Part shown: in pieces, positions 34,099 through 41,874 of the stretch | Numbering within the stretch: position 1 is the stretch's first letter | Layout: every line of letters starts with the position of its first letter | From: Acidimicrobiaceae bacterium | GTDB taxonomy: Bacteria; Actinomycetota; Acidimicrobiia; Acidimicrobiales; RAAP-2 | NCBI GenBank assembly: GCA_003152215.1 | Contig: PLZP01000076.1 | Span: 1 to 51,564, forward strand | Reading direction: 5' to 3' | Length of the DNA stretch: 51,564 nt | Translations under genes and position numbers: made by a program | The notes under the pieces: generated by a model | Told to the model about the DNA's origin: nothing | Databases searched by the model: none | Seen by the model: the letters and a program-made list of their open reading frames with translations, nothing else

Positions 34099-34794
34099 GT
34101 GAGCGCCATTTCCCTCGATCGACGACCTCGACGCCCACGCCTTCGTTCGCTCCTCGTCATTCTCGCTCTGTTCGGTACGCCGTTCATCGCAAGCACCCCC
34201 GCGACGGCCGCCAACAGTCCGTTGCCCGCATTCACTTCGAGCGTGTCACCGGTGAGCGCAGCGCAACTCGGTCGAACGTGGAGACCGGGCTGTCCAGTTG
34301 GGCCCAACCAACTTCGTCTCCTGCACCTGCGTTACGTCGGGTTCGACGCCAAGGCACGCGTCGGCACACTGGTGGTCAACGCGTCGGTCGCCACTGCGGT
34401 CATCCACGTCTTCGCCGACCTCTACGCTCGGCGCTTCCCACTTCACTCGATGATTCCCGAGTCGGCCTTCGGTGGCAAGGACCCTGCGTCAATGGCAGCC
34501 GACAACACCTCCGGCTTCAACTGTCGCTACGCCGTCGCCACGGGTCCCAAGCAGTGGTCCGTGCACGCGTACGGCGAGGCCATCGACGTCAATCCCGTGC
34601 AGAACCCTTACGTCTTTAGCGGCGTCGCCCAACCCGTCAACGGAAAGGCGTACGCCAACCGCAGCGACGTGCGACCGGGCATGGCGGAACCGCGCGGCGT
34701 GCTCACCAACGCCTTCGCTTCCGTAGGCTGGTCGTGGGGAGGACGATGGGCCGCTTCACCGGACTATCAACACTTCTCGGCCACCGGCGGCTAG
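34099..34794 (+). CDS. Secreted M15-type peptidase (D-Ala-D-Ala carboxypeptidase-like)
   Basis: A 231-residue exported zinc peptidase. The signal peptide (basic RRPRRPRLRS, hydrophobic core, ATA-AN) is followed by a peptidase_M15_4-type domain. Zinc ligands are likely His156 and Asp163 (VHAYGEAIDVNP) with His225 in DYQHF near the C-terminus. Cleavage of peptidoglycan stem peptides or cross-links is probable, as in VanY/M15 enzymes. A GTG at 34099 or a TTG at 34093 may start it; neither has a clear ribosome site. Its last 49 nt overlap the L,D-transpeptidase-like gene, implying coupled production of two wall enzymes. Confidence 0.85.
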   Translation: MSAISLDRRPRRPRLRSLLVILALFGTPFIASTPATAANSPLPAFTSSVSPVSAAQLGRTWRPGCPVGPNQLRLLHLRYVGFDAKARVGTLVVNASVATAVIHVFADLYARRFPLHSMIPESAFGGKDPASMAADNTSGFNCRYAVATGPKQWSVHAYGEAIDVNPVQNPYVFSGVAQPVNGKAYANRSDVRPGMAEPRGVLTNAFASVGWSWGGRWAASPDYQHFSATGG

Positions 34795-35516
34795 GGCTCT
34801 GCGCGACCTCGTCGTTCGCGTTGCTCGTCTCCCTGGTCTGTCTCTCCTCTACGTCGAACGTCGACGCCGCCACCACGCCGCGAATCGCGTCGACCTGCAA
34901 CGTCATCGCCGATGCCGTAGCCGCCCCGTCGACGACCGACCAACTGATCACGGTCATCGCTCCTTCAATGCGATCGTCCGTCGCATCCCTCGAGGTCTTT
35001 CAGCGAGTCGGGACGTGCTTTCACCTGGTCGATGGTCCCTACGGCGCGAACGTCGGGGGCAACGGCCTCACCACCCACCACCGCGAGGGCGACGACACCA
35101 CGCCGATCGGGCTCTTCGCAATTCAGTCAACGATGTACGGCGTCGATGCCAATCCCGGCGTGACCTACCGCTACCACCGGTTGGTGTGCGGTGACTGGTG
35201 GGACGAACAGTCCTCCTCCGCGCTCTACAACCACTTCGTTCACGTGGGTTGTGGCACGTCACCGTCCTTCGGCGGCGACTCCGAACGACTCTGGGAAGTC
35301 ACGCCTCAGTACGACTACTTCGCGGTGATTGCGTACAACCGTCGTCCGGTCGTGCCGGGCCGGGGCTCGGCGATCTTTCTCCACGTCTCCATCGGCGCCC
35401 CGACGACGGGCTGTGTCGCGATCCCCCGCGTCGACCTACTGCGCGTCCTACGGTTTCTTCGACCGTCGCAACATCCGATGATGTACATCTCGACTCGTCA
35501 ACTGTTGCCGGGCTGA
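34746..35516 (+). CDS. YkuD-like L,D-transpeptidase-type protein (exported)
   Basis: A 256-residue exported protein. The signal peptide (RRLGLCATSSFALLVSLVCL, to about residue 40) precedes a YkuD/COG3786-like domain. The His213 region is AIFLHVSIG and Cys223 lies in TGCVAIPR, the HxnGC pattern of the catalytic site. Such enzymes form or remodel peptidoglycan 3-3 cross-links, although COG3786 members are less well characterised. The ATG at 34746 follows GGGGAGG and is preferred over GTG 34734. It overlaps the M15 peptidase gene by 49 nt and converges with the transglutaminase gene, whose stop directly abuts (TGATCA). Confidence 0.83.
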   Translation: MGRFTGLSTLLGHRRLGLCATSSFALLVSLVCLSSTSNVDAATTPRIASTCNVIADAVAAPSTTDQLITVIAPSMRSSVASLEVFQRVGTCFHLVDGPYGANVGGNGLTTHHREGDDTTPIGLFAIQSTMYGVDANPGVTYRYHRLVCGDWWDEQSSSALYNHFVHVGCGTSPSFGGDSERLWEVTPQYDYFAVIAYNRRPVVPGRGSAIFLHVSIGAPTTGCVAIPRVDLLRVLRFLRPSQHPMMYISTRQLLPG

Positions 35517-36362
35517 TCAGTGCGTTCGCGTCATCTCGACGATGACACCGAGACTTGACGACGCGGCACCCTGGTAGACCCCCTTCAGCGGAGCGACGTC
35601 GTCGTAGTCGCGCCCACTTCCCACGAAGATGTGGCGCTCCGTCTCGGGAATGCCATTGGTGGGATCCATTCCCGTCCACGCGCCGCTGAAGTACTCAATC
35701 CACGCGTGGCTCTGGCCCGCAGCGGCGACCCCGACCTCACCGTGGTCCGACGGGTACAGGTAGCCCGAGACGTAACGCGACGGGATGCCGAGTTGGCGCA
35801 GCAGTCCAATCGTGATGTGCGTGATGTCCTGACACACGCCTTCGCCGATGTCCCACGCCTCCTGCGCCGTCGACGAGACCGAGGTCGCGCCCGGTAAGTA
35901 CGTCACTTGACCGCGCACATACTCGCCCACCGCGTCCACGCAGCCGTGCAAGTCAGGGATGCGTCGCCACTCGTCGAGTGGGGCCAGCACGCTGCCCGCC
36001 AACTTCGTGCGCTCCGTCTCAAGGAGGTACTCGGAGAAGAAGTCAACGAGAGTGGGTGCTCGCAACTCACTCCACGAGATCGCGGGATCGATCATCTGTG
36101 CTCGACTCTCGACCATCGAACGTGCCTCGACCTCCAGCTTCGAGTGCGGCTCTTGAATGTCGAAGACCGTCACGATCGTGCCGAAGTAGTCGGTGTGCGT
36201 CGATATCGGTACCACCGGCTGGACCGCGACGTGGGCGTGACGGACCTCCTGGCTGGCCGAGGTGATGGGCGTCATGCGCGCCTCGTTATATGAGGACTTC
36301 GCTATTCCGTCGTACGTAAAGCCGGTGTGGTGGCGAATCGAGAGGCTCAGTGAGTTGGTCAC
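35517..36362 (-). CDS. Transglutaminase-like protein of the ATP-grasp/alpha-E operon
   Basis: A 281-residue protein of the bacterial transglutaminase-like family with an N-terminal beta domain (SLSIRHHTGFTYDGIAKSSYNEARM) and a transglutaminase core. The triad is Cys in GEGVCQDITH, His in QSHAWIEYF and Asp in GMDPTNG. Such proteins may cleave or form isopeptide bonds. The GTG at 36362 follows GGGAGGG and overlaps the alpha-E stop in GTGA, placing it third in the operon ATP-grasp, alpha-E, transglutaminase. The likely substrate is the product of that ATP-grasp enzyme, which I infer from gene linkage. Confidence 0.87.
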   Translation of the reverse strand: MTNSLSLSIRHHTGFTYDGIAKSSYNEARMTPITSASQEVRHAHVAVQPVVPISTHTDYFGTIVTVFDIQEPHSKLEVEARSMVESRAQMIDPAISWSELRAPTLVDFFSEYLLETERTKLAGSVLAPLDEWRRIPDLHGCVDAVGEYVRGQVTYLPGATSVSSTAQEAWDIGEGVCQDITHITIGLLRQLGIPSRYVSGYLYPSDHGEVGVAAAGQSHAWIEYFSGAWTGMDPTNGIPETERHIFVGSGRDYDDVAPLKGVYQGAASSSLGVIVEMTRTH

Positions 36363-37315
36363 AGCCCTCCCTCTCTCGACCACTGCACGAAGTCCTCATG
36401 GCGAAAGAAACGGTCCGTGACGGCGTTATTGATCGACACGCAGGTCTCCTCGAGCATCTCGAGCAGCTCGGGCAAATGAACCAGCAGCTCGGTCGAGTCA
36501 ATGAACTCAAGGCGCCCTCTCGCCCCCGCGAGACTCTGGCGCGCGACATCGGCCATTGCAATGCGCTGGCTACTCGGTTGAATCTCGTAGAGGCATCGAT
36601 CGGCGAGGTTGAGTGAGAACAACACTGAACGAGGGAACAGCCGATCGAGGAGAAGGAACGCGGCCACACCGTTCGCGTCGTGAATCTCGCTGGTGCTTCG
36701 CATGAACGCCTCCATGGCGCCACAGGCGCGCAGGAAGGCGAGCCAATCGGGGGCGTTGTCTTCGGAGAGCACCCGCCCGCGAAGCAGACGCGCCGTCATG
36801 TCGATGCGTTCAATACTTCGACCGAGCACGAGGAAGTGCCAACCGTCGTCGTGGCTGAGCGTCGCGTCAGTGAGGCCAGCGAGTAGTGCGGCACGTTCGC
36901 GCACGTAGAGGAGGTACTGCGACGGGCCGAGGCGACGGGCCGTGTTCTCCATCTGCGGGAGGCGGTTGCGCGTCGAGTTAAGGGCCACCCACATCTCGGA
37001 CGAGATGAAGTCGCGGCTGCGCCGGGCGTTCTCGAAGGCCCCGCTGAGCGACCCGGCGATTGAGTTGGGATTCTCAGCGTCGTAGACGATCTGCTGGAGG
37101 GTGTCGGAGGTCGTGAGCGTCTCCTCCTCCTCGAATTCGATACCGAGGATCGAGTACAGCGACCGACACGTCGCGTCTTCGTCATTGAACGGGTCCTCGA
37201 CCATCCGGTGCACGTACGAGTCAACGATGCGCGCAGTGTCGTCCGCACGCTCAATGTAGCGACCGATCCAGTAGAGCGACTCGGCGAGGCGTGAGAGCAT
37301 TCCGCGCTCGCTCAC
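36359..37315 (-). CDS. Alpha-E domain protein (COG2307-type)
   Basis: A 318-residue all-helical protein of the alpha-E family. The N-terminus MLSRLAESLYWIGRYIERAD is the family signature; further helices follow with LGRSIERIDMTARLLRGR and a Glu/Arg-rich pattern. Its biochemical function is unknown, but it is nearly always linked to the circularly permuted ATP-grasp protein and the transglutaminase, as here. Both ends overlap neighbours: GTG start in GTGA with the ATP-grasp stop (37312-37315), and its stop in GTGA with the transglutaminase start. It may be a scaffold or acceptor for the modification. Confidence 0.9.
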   Translation of the reverse strand: MSERGMLSRLAESLYWIGRYIERADDTARIVDSYVHRMVEDPFNDEDATCRSLYSILGIEFEEEETLTTSDTLQQIVYDAENPNSIAGSLSGAFENARRSRDFISSEMWVALNSTRNRLPQMENTARRLGPSQYLLYVRERAALLAGLTDATLSHDDGWHFLVLGRSIERIDMTARLLRGRVLSEDNAPDWLAFLRACGAMEAFMRSTSEIHDANGVAAFLLLDRLFPRSVLFSLNLADRCLYEIQPSSQRIAMADVARQSLAGARGRLEFIDSTELLVHLPELLEMLEETCVSINNAVTDRFFRHEDFVQWSREGGL

Positions 37316-38832
37316 TGATCCCCCCGCCCGACGTTGCCGTCACTTTGACGAACCGCGACACTGCGATATCGCTGCGCGGCCACGACGCGTGATTCGCGAA
37401 TAGGCACCGACTCATCGTTAAGGACCCAAGTGTCTTTCGACCCACCGCCCTTGGATGAGTTGACGACGAGTTCGCCTTCACCGAGGGCGACTCTCGTGAG
37501 ACCACCGGGCAGCACCCAGACTTCGTGGCCGTCGTTGATTGCGAATGGTCGTAGGTCGATGTGACGCGGACGCATCTGGTCTTCGACCAACGTCGGGTGC
37601 GTCGAGAGCGCGACGGGGCGCTGCGCGATCCAGTTTCTCGGCGAGGCGATGACGGCATCGCGCGTCTTGTTCAGCGTCGCCTCGTCGGCCCGTGGCCCGA
37701 TCACGATGCCCTTGCCGCCCGAACCGTCAACCGGCTTCACGACGTAGGACCCAATCGAGCGAAGCACCTCTTCTCGAACGTCGGGATCTTCCAATCGGAA
37801 GGTCTCCACGTTGTCGAGGAGCGGCTCTTCGCCCAGGTAGAAGCGGATGAACAGGGGGACGTACGTATAGACGAGCTTGTCGTCCGCGACACCGTTGCCA
37901 ATGCCGTTGGAGATCACGACGTTGCCGGCCCGGGCACAGTTCACGAGTCCCGCCACGCCGATAATCGAATCGGGAAGGAACTGCAAGGGATCGAGATACT
38001 CGTCGTCCACGCGACGGTAGATCACGTGGACGGAGCGCTCGCCGTTCGTCGTTCGCATGTAGACGTGATTCGAACGACAGAGAAGGTCGCGACCTTCGAC
38101 GAGTTCGATGCCCATCATTCGAGCCAGGAGCACGTGCTCGAAGTACGCCGCGTTGTGCACGCCGGGACTGAGCACGACCACTACCGGGTCGAGAACCGAG
38201 GGCGGAGCCGCCGCGCGGAGTGCGGCGTAGAGGTGGGCCGGATACGAGTCGACGGGGTGCACGCGGTGATCGGCGAAGAACGACGCGAACGTCTGGGTCA
38301 TCGCTCGTCGATTTTCAATCACGTAACTCACGCCGGAGGGAATACGGACGTTGTCTTCGAGCACTCGGAAGTTTCCGACTTCGTCACGTACGAGGTCGAT
38401 TCCTGCCACGCAGATTCGAACGCCATTCGGCGGGTCAACCGCGAAGGCCGCGCGACAGAAATGCGGACTCGATGTGACGACGGAGCGCGCCATCAGACCT
38501 TCGGCGAAGATTCGGCCTTCGCCGTATATGTCGGCGAGGAACGCCTCGAGGGCGTGCACTCGTTGGGCAATACCCCGAGAAAGTCCGTCCCATTCCAGCG
38601 CTCCGATTAGGCGCGGCAGTACGTCCAAGGGAAATGGTCGCTCCTCGCCACTGTGCGCGAAGGTGACACCTCGTTCGGAGAACGTGTGTGAGAGTTGCTC
38701 GGATCGCTGGCGCAGCTCGGCCGGTTGGTAACGCCCGAGTTCGGCGAAGAGCCGTTCGTAGATTGGACGAGGCTTCCCTGGCGCGCTAAACATCTCGTTC
38801 CACGCCCCGGAAGAGTCGTCATCGAACACCAT
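37312..38832 (-). CDS. Circularly permuted ATP-grasp amidoligase (COG2308-type)
   Basis: An enzyme of about 506 residues of the circularly permuted ATP-grasp (type 2) group, predicted to form peptide or amide bonds using ATP. Features are GVSYVIENRRAMTQTF, DPVVVVLSPGVHNAAYFEH, VYMRTTNGERSVHVIYRRVDDEYLDPLQF (split in family blocks) and VVKPVDGSGGKGIVIG, the nucleotide-gripping loop. Start 38832 (MVFDDDSSG) is chosen because family homology begins there; ATG at 38856 is an alternative, and the reading to 38976 is unlikely. It is first in a tightly coupled operon with alpha-E and transglutaminase genes. The peptide or small-molecule substrate is unknown. Confidence 0.88.
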   Translation of the reverse strand: MVFDDDSSGAWNEMFSAPGKPRPIYERLFAELGRYQPAELRQRSEQLSHTFSERGVTFAHSGEERPFPLDVLPRLIGALEWDGLSRGIAQRVHALEAFLADIYGEGRIFAEGLMARSVVTSSPHFCRAAFAVDPPNGVRICVAGIDLVRDEVGNFRVLEDNVRIPSGVSYVIENRRAMTQTFASFFADHRVHPVDSYPAHLYAALRAAAPPSVLDPVVVVLSPGVHNAAYFEHVLLARMMGIELVEGRDLLCRSNHVYMRTTNGERSVHVIYRRVDDEYLDPLQFLPDSIIGVAGLVNCARAGNVVISNGIGNGVADDKLVYTYVPLFIRFYLGEEPLLDNVETFRLEDPDVREEVLRSIGSYVVKPVDGSGGKGIVIGPRADEATLNKTRDAVIASPRNWIAQRPVALSTHPTLVEDQMRPRHIDLRPFAINDGHEVWVLPGGLTRVALGEGELVVNSSKGGGSKDTWVLNDESVPIRESRVVAAQRYRSVAVRQSDGNVGRGDQ

Positions 38833-38988
38833 GCCCACCAGCGTCACGCTAGCCATCGAAACTGCAACGGATATTGCCGGAGGGTGAATTGACGGGGTCG
38901 CGACGTCGACGCCAAAGTTGCGAGGTTTGAGGATTTTTCGAGCGACCCGGTGCTCCAATGAATTCGCCGTACCCATTACGATGTCGCC

Positions 38989-40020
38989 ATGACGCCCTAC
39001 ATACCTTCACCAACTCGTTACGACGACATGATCTACCGCCGATGCGGCAAGAGCGGCATCAGGTTGCCCGCCATTTCGCTCGGACTCTGGCAGAACTTTG
39101 GCGACGACCGAGCATTCGACTCGCAGCAAAAGATTCTGCGACGTGCCTTTGACCGCGGCGTGACGCACTTCGACCTCGCCAATAACTACGGTCCGCCGTA
39201 CGGCGGCGCGGAAGCGAACTTCGGTCGCCACCTCCGCGAGGACTTCAAGGGCTTGCGCGACGAACTCATCATTTCCACCAAGGCCGGCTGGGACATGTGG
39301 CCCGGACCGTACGGCGACTTAGGTTCGCGCAAGTACTTGCTCGCCAGTCTCGACCAGAGCCTCACGCGCCTCGGTCTTGACTACGTGGACATCTTCTACC
39401 ACCACCACTACGACTCGACGACGCCGATGGAGGAGTCGCTTGGCGCCCTCGACACTGCCGTGCGCCAGGGCAAGGCCCTCTACGTTGGCATCTCGTCGTA
39501 CTCCGACGAGCGCACCAAAGAGGCGATCGCCATTCTGCGTCGACTCGGTACGCCACTCCTCATCCACCAGCCGTCGTACTCAATGTTGAACCGCTGGATC
39601 GAAAACGGTCTCCTCGACGTCCTCGACGCCGAAGGCGTTGGTTGCATTGCCTTCTCGCCGCTCGCCCAAGGTCTTCTCACCGATCGCTACCTCGACGGCG
39701 TACCCGAAGGCTCACGCGCGACCGAGCAGAACTCGTCACTCTCACGTGACATGTTGAACGACGCGAATCTCAACACCGTTCGCTCCTTGCGTGACATTGC
39801 GAACGAACGTGGTCAGCGAATGTCACAACTCGCCATTTCGTGGGCGCTTCGCAATCCAGCGGTCACCACGGTCTTACTGGGCGCGAGCAGCGTTGCGCAG
39901 CTCGACGAGAATCTCGACGCGCTCAACAACTTGGACTTCACGGCAGATGAATTGGCACGAATTGACCAATTTGCCGTCGAGAGTGGCGTCGACCTTTGGC
40001 GCGGCCCGGCCACGGAGTAG
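38989..40020 (+). CDS. Aldo/keto reductase (YghZ/glyceraldehyde 3-P reductase-like)
   Basis: A 343-residue NADPH-dependent reductase, larger than the enzyme at 4769-5740. The tetrad is Asp and Tyr in FDLANNYGPPYG, Lys in IISTKAGWDMWPGPYGDLGSRK (Lys of STKAG) and His in FYHHHYD. The loop WDMWPGPYGD(L/W)GSRK is characteristic of the YghZ/KCNAB-like group, which reduces methylglyoxal, glyceraldehyde 3-phosphate and similar aldehydes. NADP-binding residues are in TTVLLGASSVAQLDENL. It is divergent from the ATP-grasp operon. The start at 38989 has no strong ribosome site. Confidence 0.88.
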   Translation: MTPYIPSPTRYDDMIYRRCGKSGIRLPAISLGLWQNFGDDRAFDSQQKILRRAFDRGVTHFDLANNYGPPYGGAEANFGRHLREDFKGLRDELIISTKAGWDMWPGPYGDLGSRKYLLASLDQSLTRLGLDYVDIFYHHHYDSTTPMEESLGALDTAVRQGKALYVGISSYSDERTKEAIAILRRLGTPLLIHQPSYSMLNRWIENGLLDVLDAEGVGCIAFSPLAQGLLTDRYLDGVPEGSRATEQNSSLSRDMLNDANLNTVRSLRDIANERGQRMSQLAISWALRNPAVTTVLLGASSVAQLDENLDALNNLDFTADELARIDQFAVESGVDLWRGPATE

Positions 40021-40102
40021 TCAAGTCCCGGCGATTCGCCCAGAGTAAATTCGTAACGTCGCAGATTCCAACGTTTCACCTCCGCCGAGCGAAAGCACGA
40101 CT

Positions 40103-41830
40103 TTGCCAGCCTTCCAACGATTAGATCTCGATGGTGAATCGACCCAACGCATCATCAGCGATAAGGAAATGAAGCGACGCTGGGCCGCATTCCACGGTCA
40201 GATGCGCCAACTCTCGGGCAAGCGATGGCAACGGATTCTCGGTCGCATCCTCGGTGAGAACACGCTGCGCTACAAAGTTGCGCGCTTCATCGGTCGTCCA
40301 CCACTTCGAGCTCTGCGAAAGATGCGTGCGCGACCGCACCGCGCGGAAGCCGTCTTCTTGGACGTCCCACTCGTCCACAAGGGGACCGACGTCTTTCCGA
40401 CGTACTACTCACCCAAGAGCGCGCTGCGCTTCGTCAACCTGTCGCTCCTCGAAGTTCCGATAGACGACGTCGAGGTCGTGATCATCGACGAAGAGACGTC
40501 GTCGGCCGCCGCGGTCGTCGCACAACTCAACGAGGCGTACCTCGCGACGACCAAGACCTGGCTCATGATCAGTGACGAGACGACGAGCGACGTCGACCGC
40601 ACGACGACCTTGCGGGCGCTGAAGAGCGCGGTTACTGAAAGCGACGACGTGGTCTTCGCCGACGAGAACGGTCCCAACATCTTCCAGCCAATCTTTCGCT
40701 CGGCCTGCGTGTCACCACACACCCTGCTGAGCTACAACATGGTCGGACGACCAGCACTCCTTCGCATCTCGACCCTTCGTCGCGCCGGGGGATTTCTGAG
40801 CGGCGCCGGATGGGCCTTCGAGCACGATACGTACCTGCGACTCCAGGAAGGCGGCGCCCAGTTCCATCACGTCGCGCTCGTGCTTCCGGCCGGGCGCCCC
40901 CTGATTGCCTTCGAGCGCTCGCACATCGACGACGATTCCTGTCGCGTCGTGAAGTCGGCGCTCGAGCGGCGTGGACTGACGGGCATCGTCGAGCCCGGGG
41001 CGTTCGCGGGTCTCGTGCACTGGGCGCTCGAGCCGCCTTCGCCACGTCCTTCCATCGACATCATCATCCCGACGCGCGATCGAATCGACCTCGTGCGCCG
41101 CTGTATCGAGGCGATTGAAGAGAAGACGACGTACGAGAACTACGACATCATCCTCTTGGACAACGACTCCGTGGAGGCTCCGTCGCTCGAGTATTTTGCC
41201 ACCACGAAGTACCGAGTCGTGGCGTGCCCGGGACCGTTCAACTACGCGAAGATCGTCAACCGGGGCGTCGCACATTCGAGCGCTGACTTCATCGTGACCC
41301 TTAACAACGACACCATTCTGATGACGCCTGATTGGCTCGAACGCATGGTCTCGTTGGCCGCGCTGCCCGACGTTGGCATCGTGGGTGCCTGTCTCTTGGA
41401 TCAATACGGGCACAAGGAGCACGAAAGCATCATCATCTCCCCTTACCCCCAGCACCTACGCACCGATTCGAACTACCCCCACGTCGATCAATTCGCGCTG
41501 GCCGTGCGCGACGTCGCTGCGGTGACCGGCGCCATCCAGATGGCGAGTCGTGACTTCTGGAACTCACTCGGTGGTATGGATGAACGACTCGCGGTGACCA
41601 TGAACGACGTTGATCTCTGTTTGCGCAGCCAATCGGACTCTCACTTCGTTGTCTATACGCCCGACGTTGTCTTCATCCATTATGTGAGTTCATCGCGTGG
41701 CACGCTCGACCCGCTCGCCGATCGCAACCGCTTCATCCGCCGCTGGGACATCTTTGGAGCCTTTAAGGATCCTTTCTTCCCCGAACCACTCCTGCTGCTT
41801 GGCGAGACGATGTATTACCTTCCACGCTGA
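40103..41830 (+). CDS. Two-domain family 2 glycosyltransferase
   Basis: A 575-residue protein with two GT-A-like parts. The N-terminal half (about 90-300) keeps a degraded GT2 pattern, VVFADENGPN and SHIDDDS, resembling the first half of O-antigen-type enzymes. The C-terminal half (about 314-545) is a full GT2 domain: IDIIIPTRDRIDLVRRCIEA, ILLDNDS, LNNDTILMTPDWLE and NDVDLCLRSQ with the acidic residues. It likely transfers sugars to a surface polysaccharide or lipid carrier at the inner face of the membrane. The start is TTG at 40103; an ATG at 40169 is possible. The YfhO-like gene follows after 44 nt. Confidence 0.86.
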   Translation: MPAFQRLDLDGESTQRIISDKEMKRRWAAFHGQMRQLSGKRWQRILGRILGENTLRYKVARFIGRPPLRALRKMRARPHRAEAVFLDVPLVHKGTDVFPTYYSPKSALRFVNLSLLEVPIDDVEVVIIDEETSSAAAVVAQLNEAYLATTKTWLMISDETTSDVDRTTTLRALKSAVTESDDVVFADENGPNIFQPIFRSACVSPHTLLSYNMVGRPALLRISTLRRAGGFLSGAGWAFEHDTYLRLQEGGAQFHHVALVLPAGRPLIAFERSHIDDDSCRVVKSALERRGLTGIVEPGAFAGLVHWALEPPSPRPSIDIIIPTRDRIDLVRRCIEAIEEKTTYENYDIILLDNDSVEAPSLEYFATTKYRVVACPGPFNYAKIVNRGVAHSSADFIVTLNNDTILMTPDWLERMVSLAALPDVGIVGACLLDQYGHKEHESIIISPYPQHLRTDSNYPHVDQFALAVRDVAAVTGAIQMASRDFWNSLGGMDERLAVTMNDVDLCLRSQSDSHFVVYTPDVVFIHYVSSSRGTLDPLADRNRFIRRWDIFGAFKDPFFPEPLLLLGETMYYLPR

Positions 41831-41874
41831 CGCAGTCAGCCAAACCCGCATATCGACTCTTGTAGCCTTAGGAA

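Noticed and set aside
37561..38610. 349-codon plus-strand reading opposite the ATP-grasp gene.
   Set aside because: Antisense shadow with no start signal; the minus-strand protein has clear family motifs.
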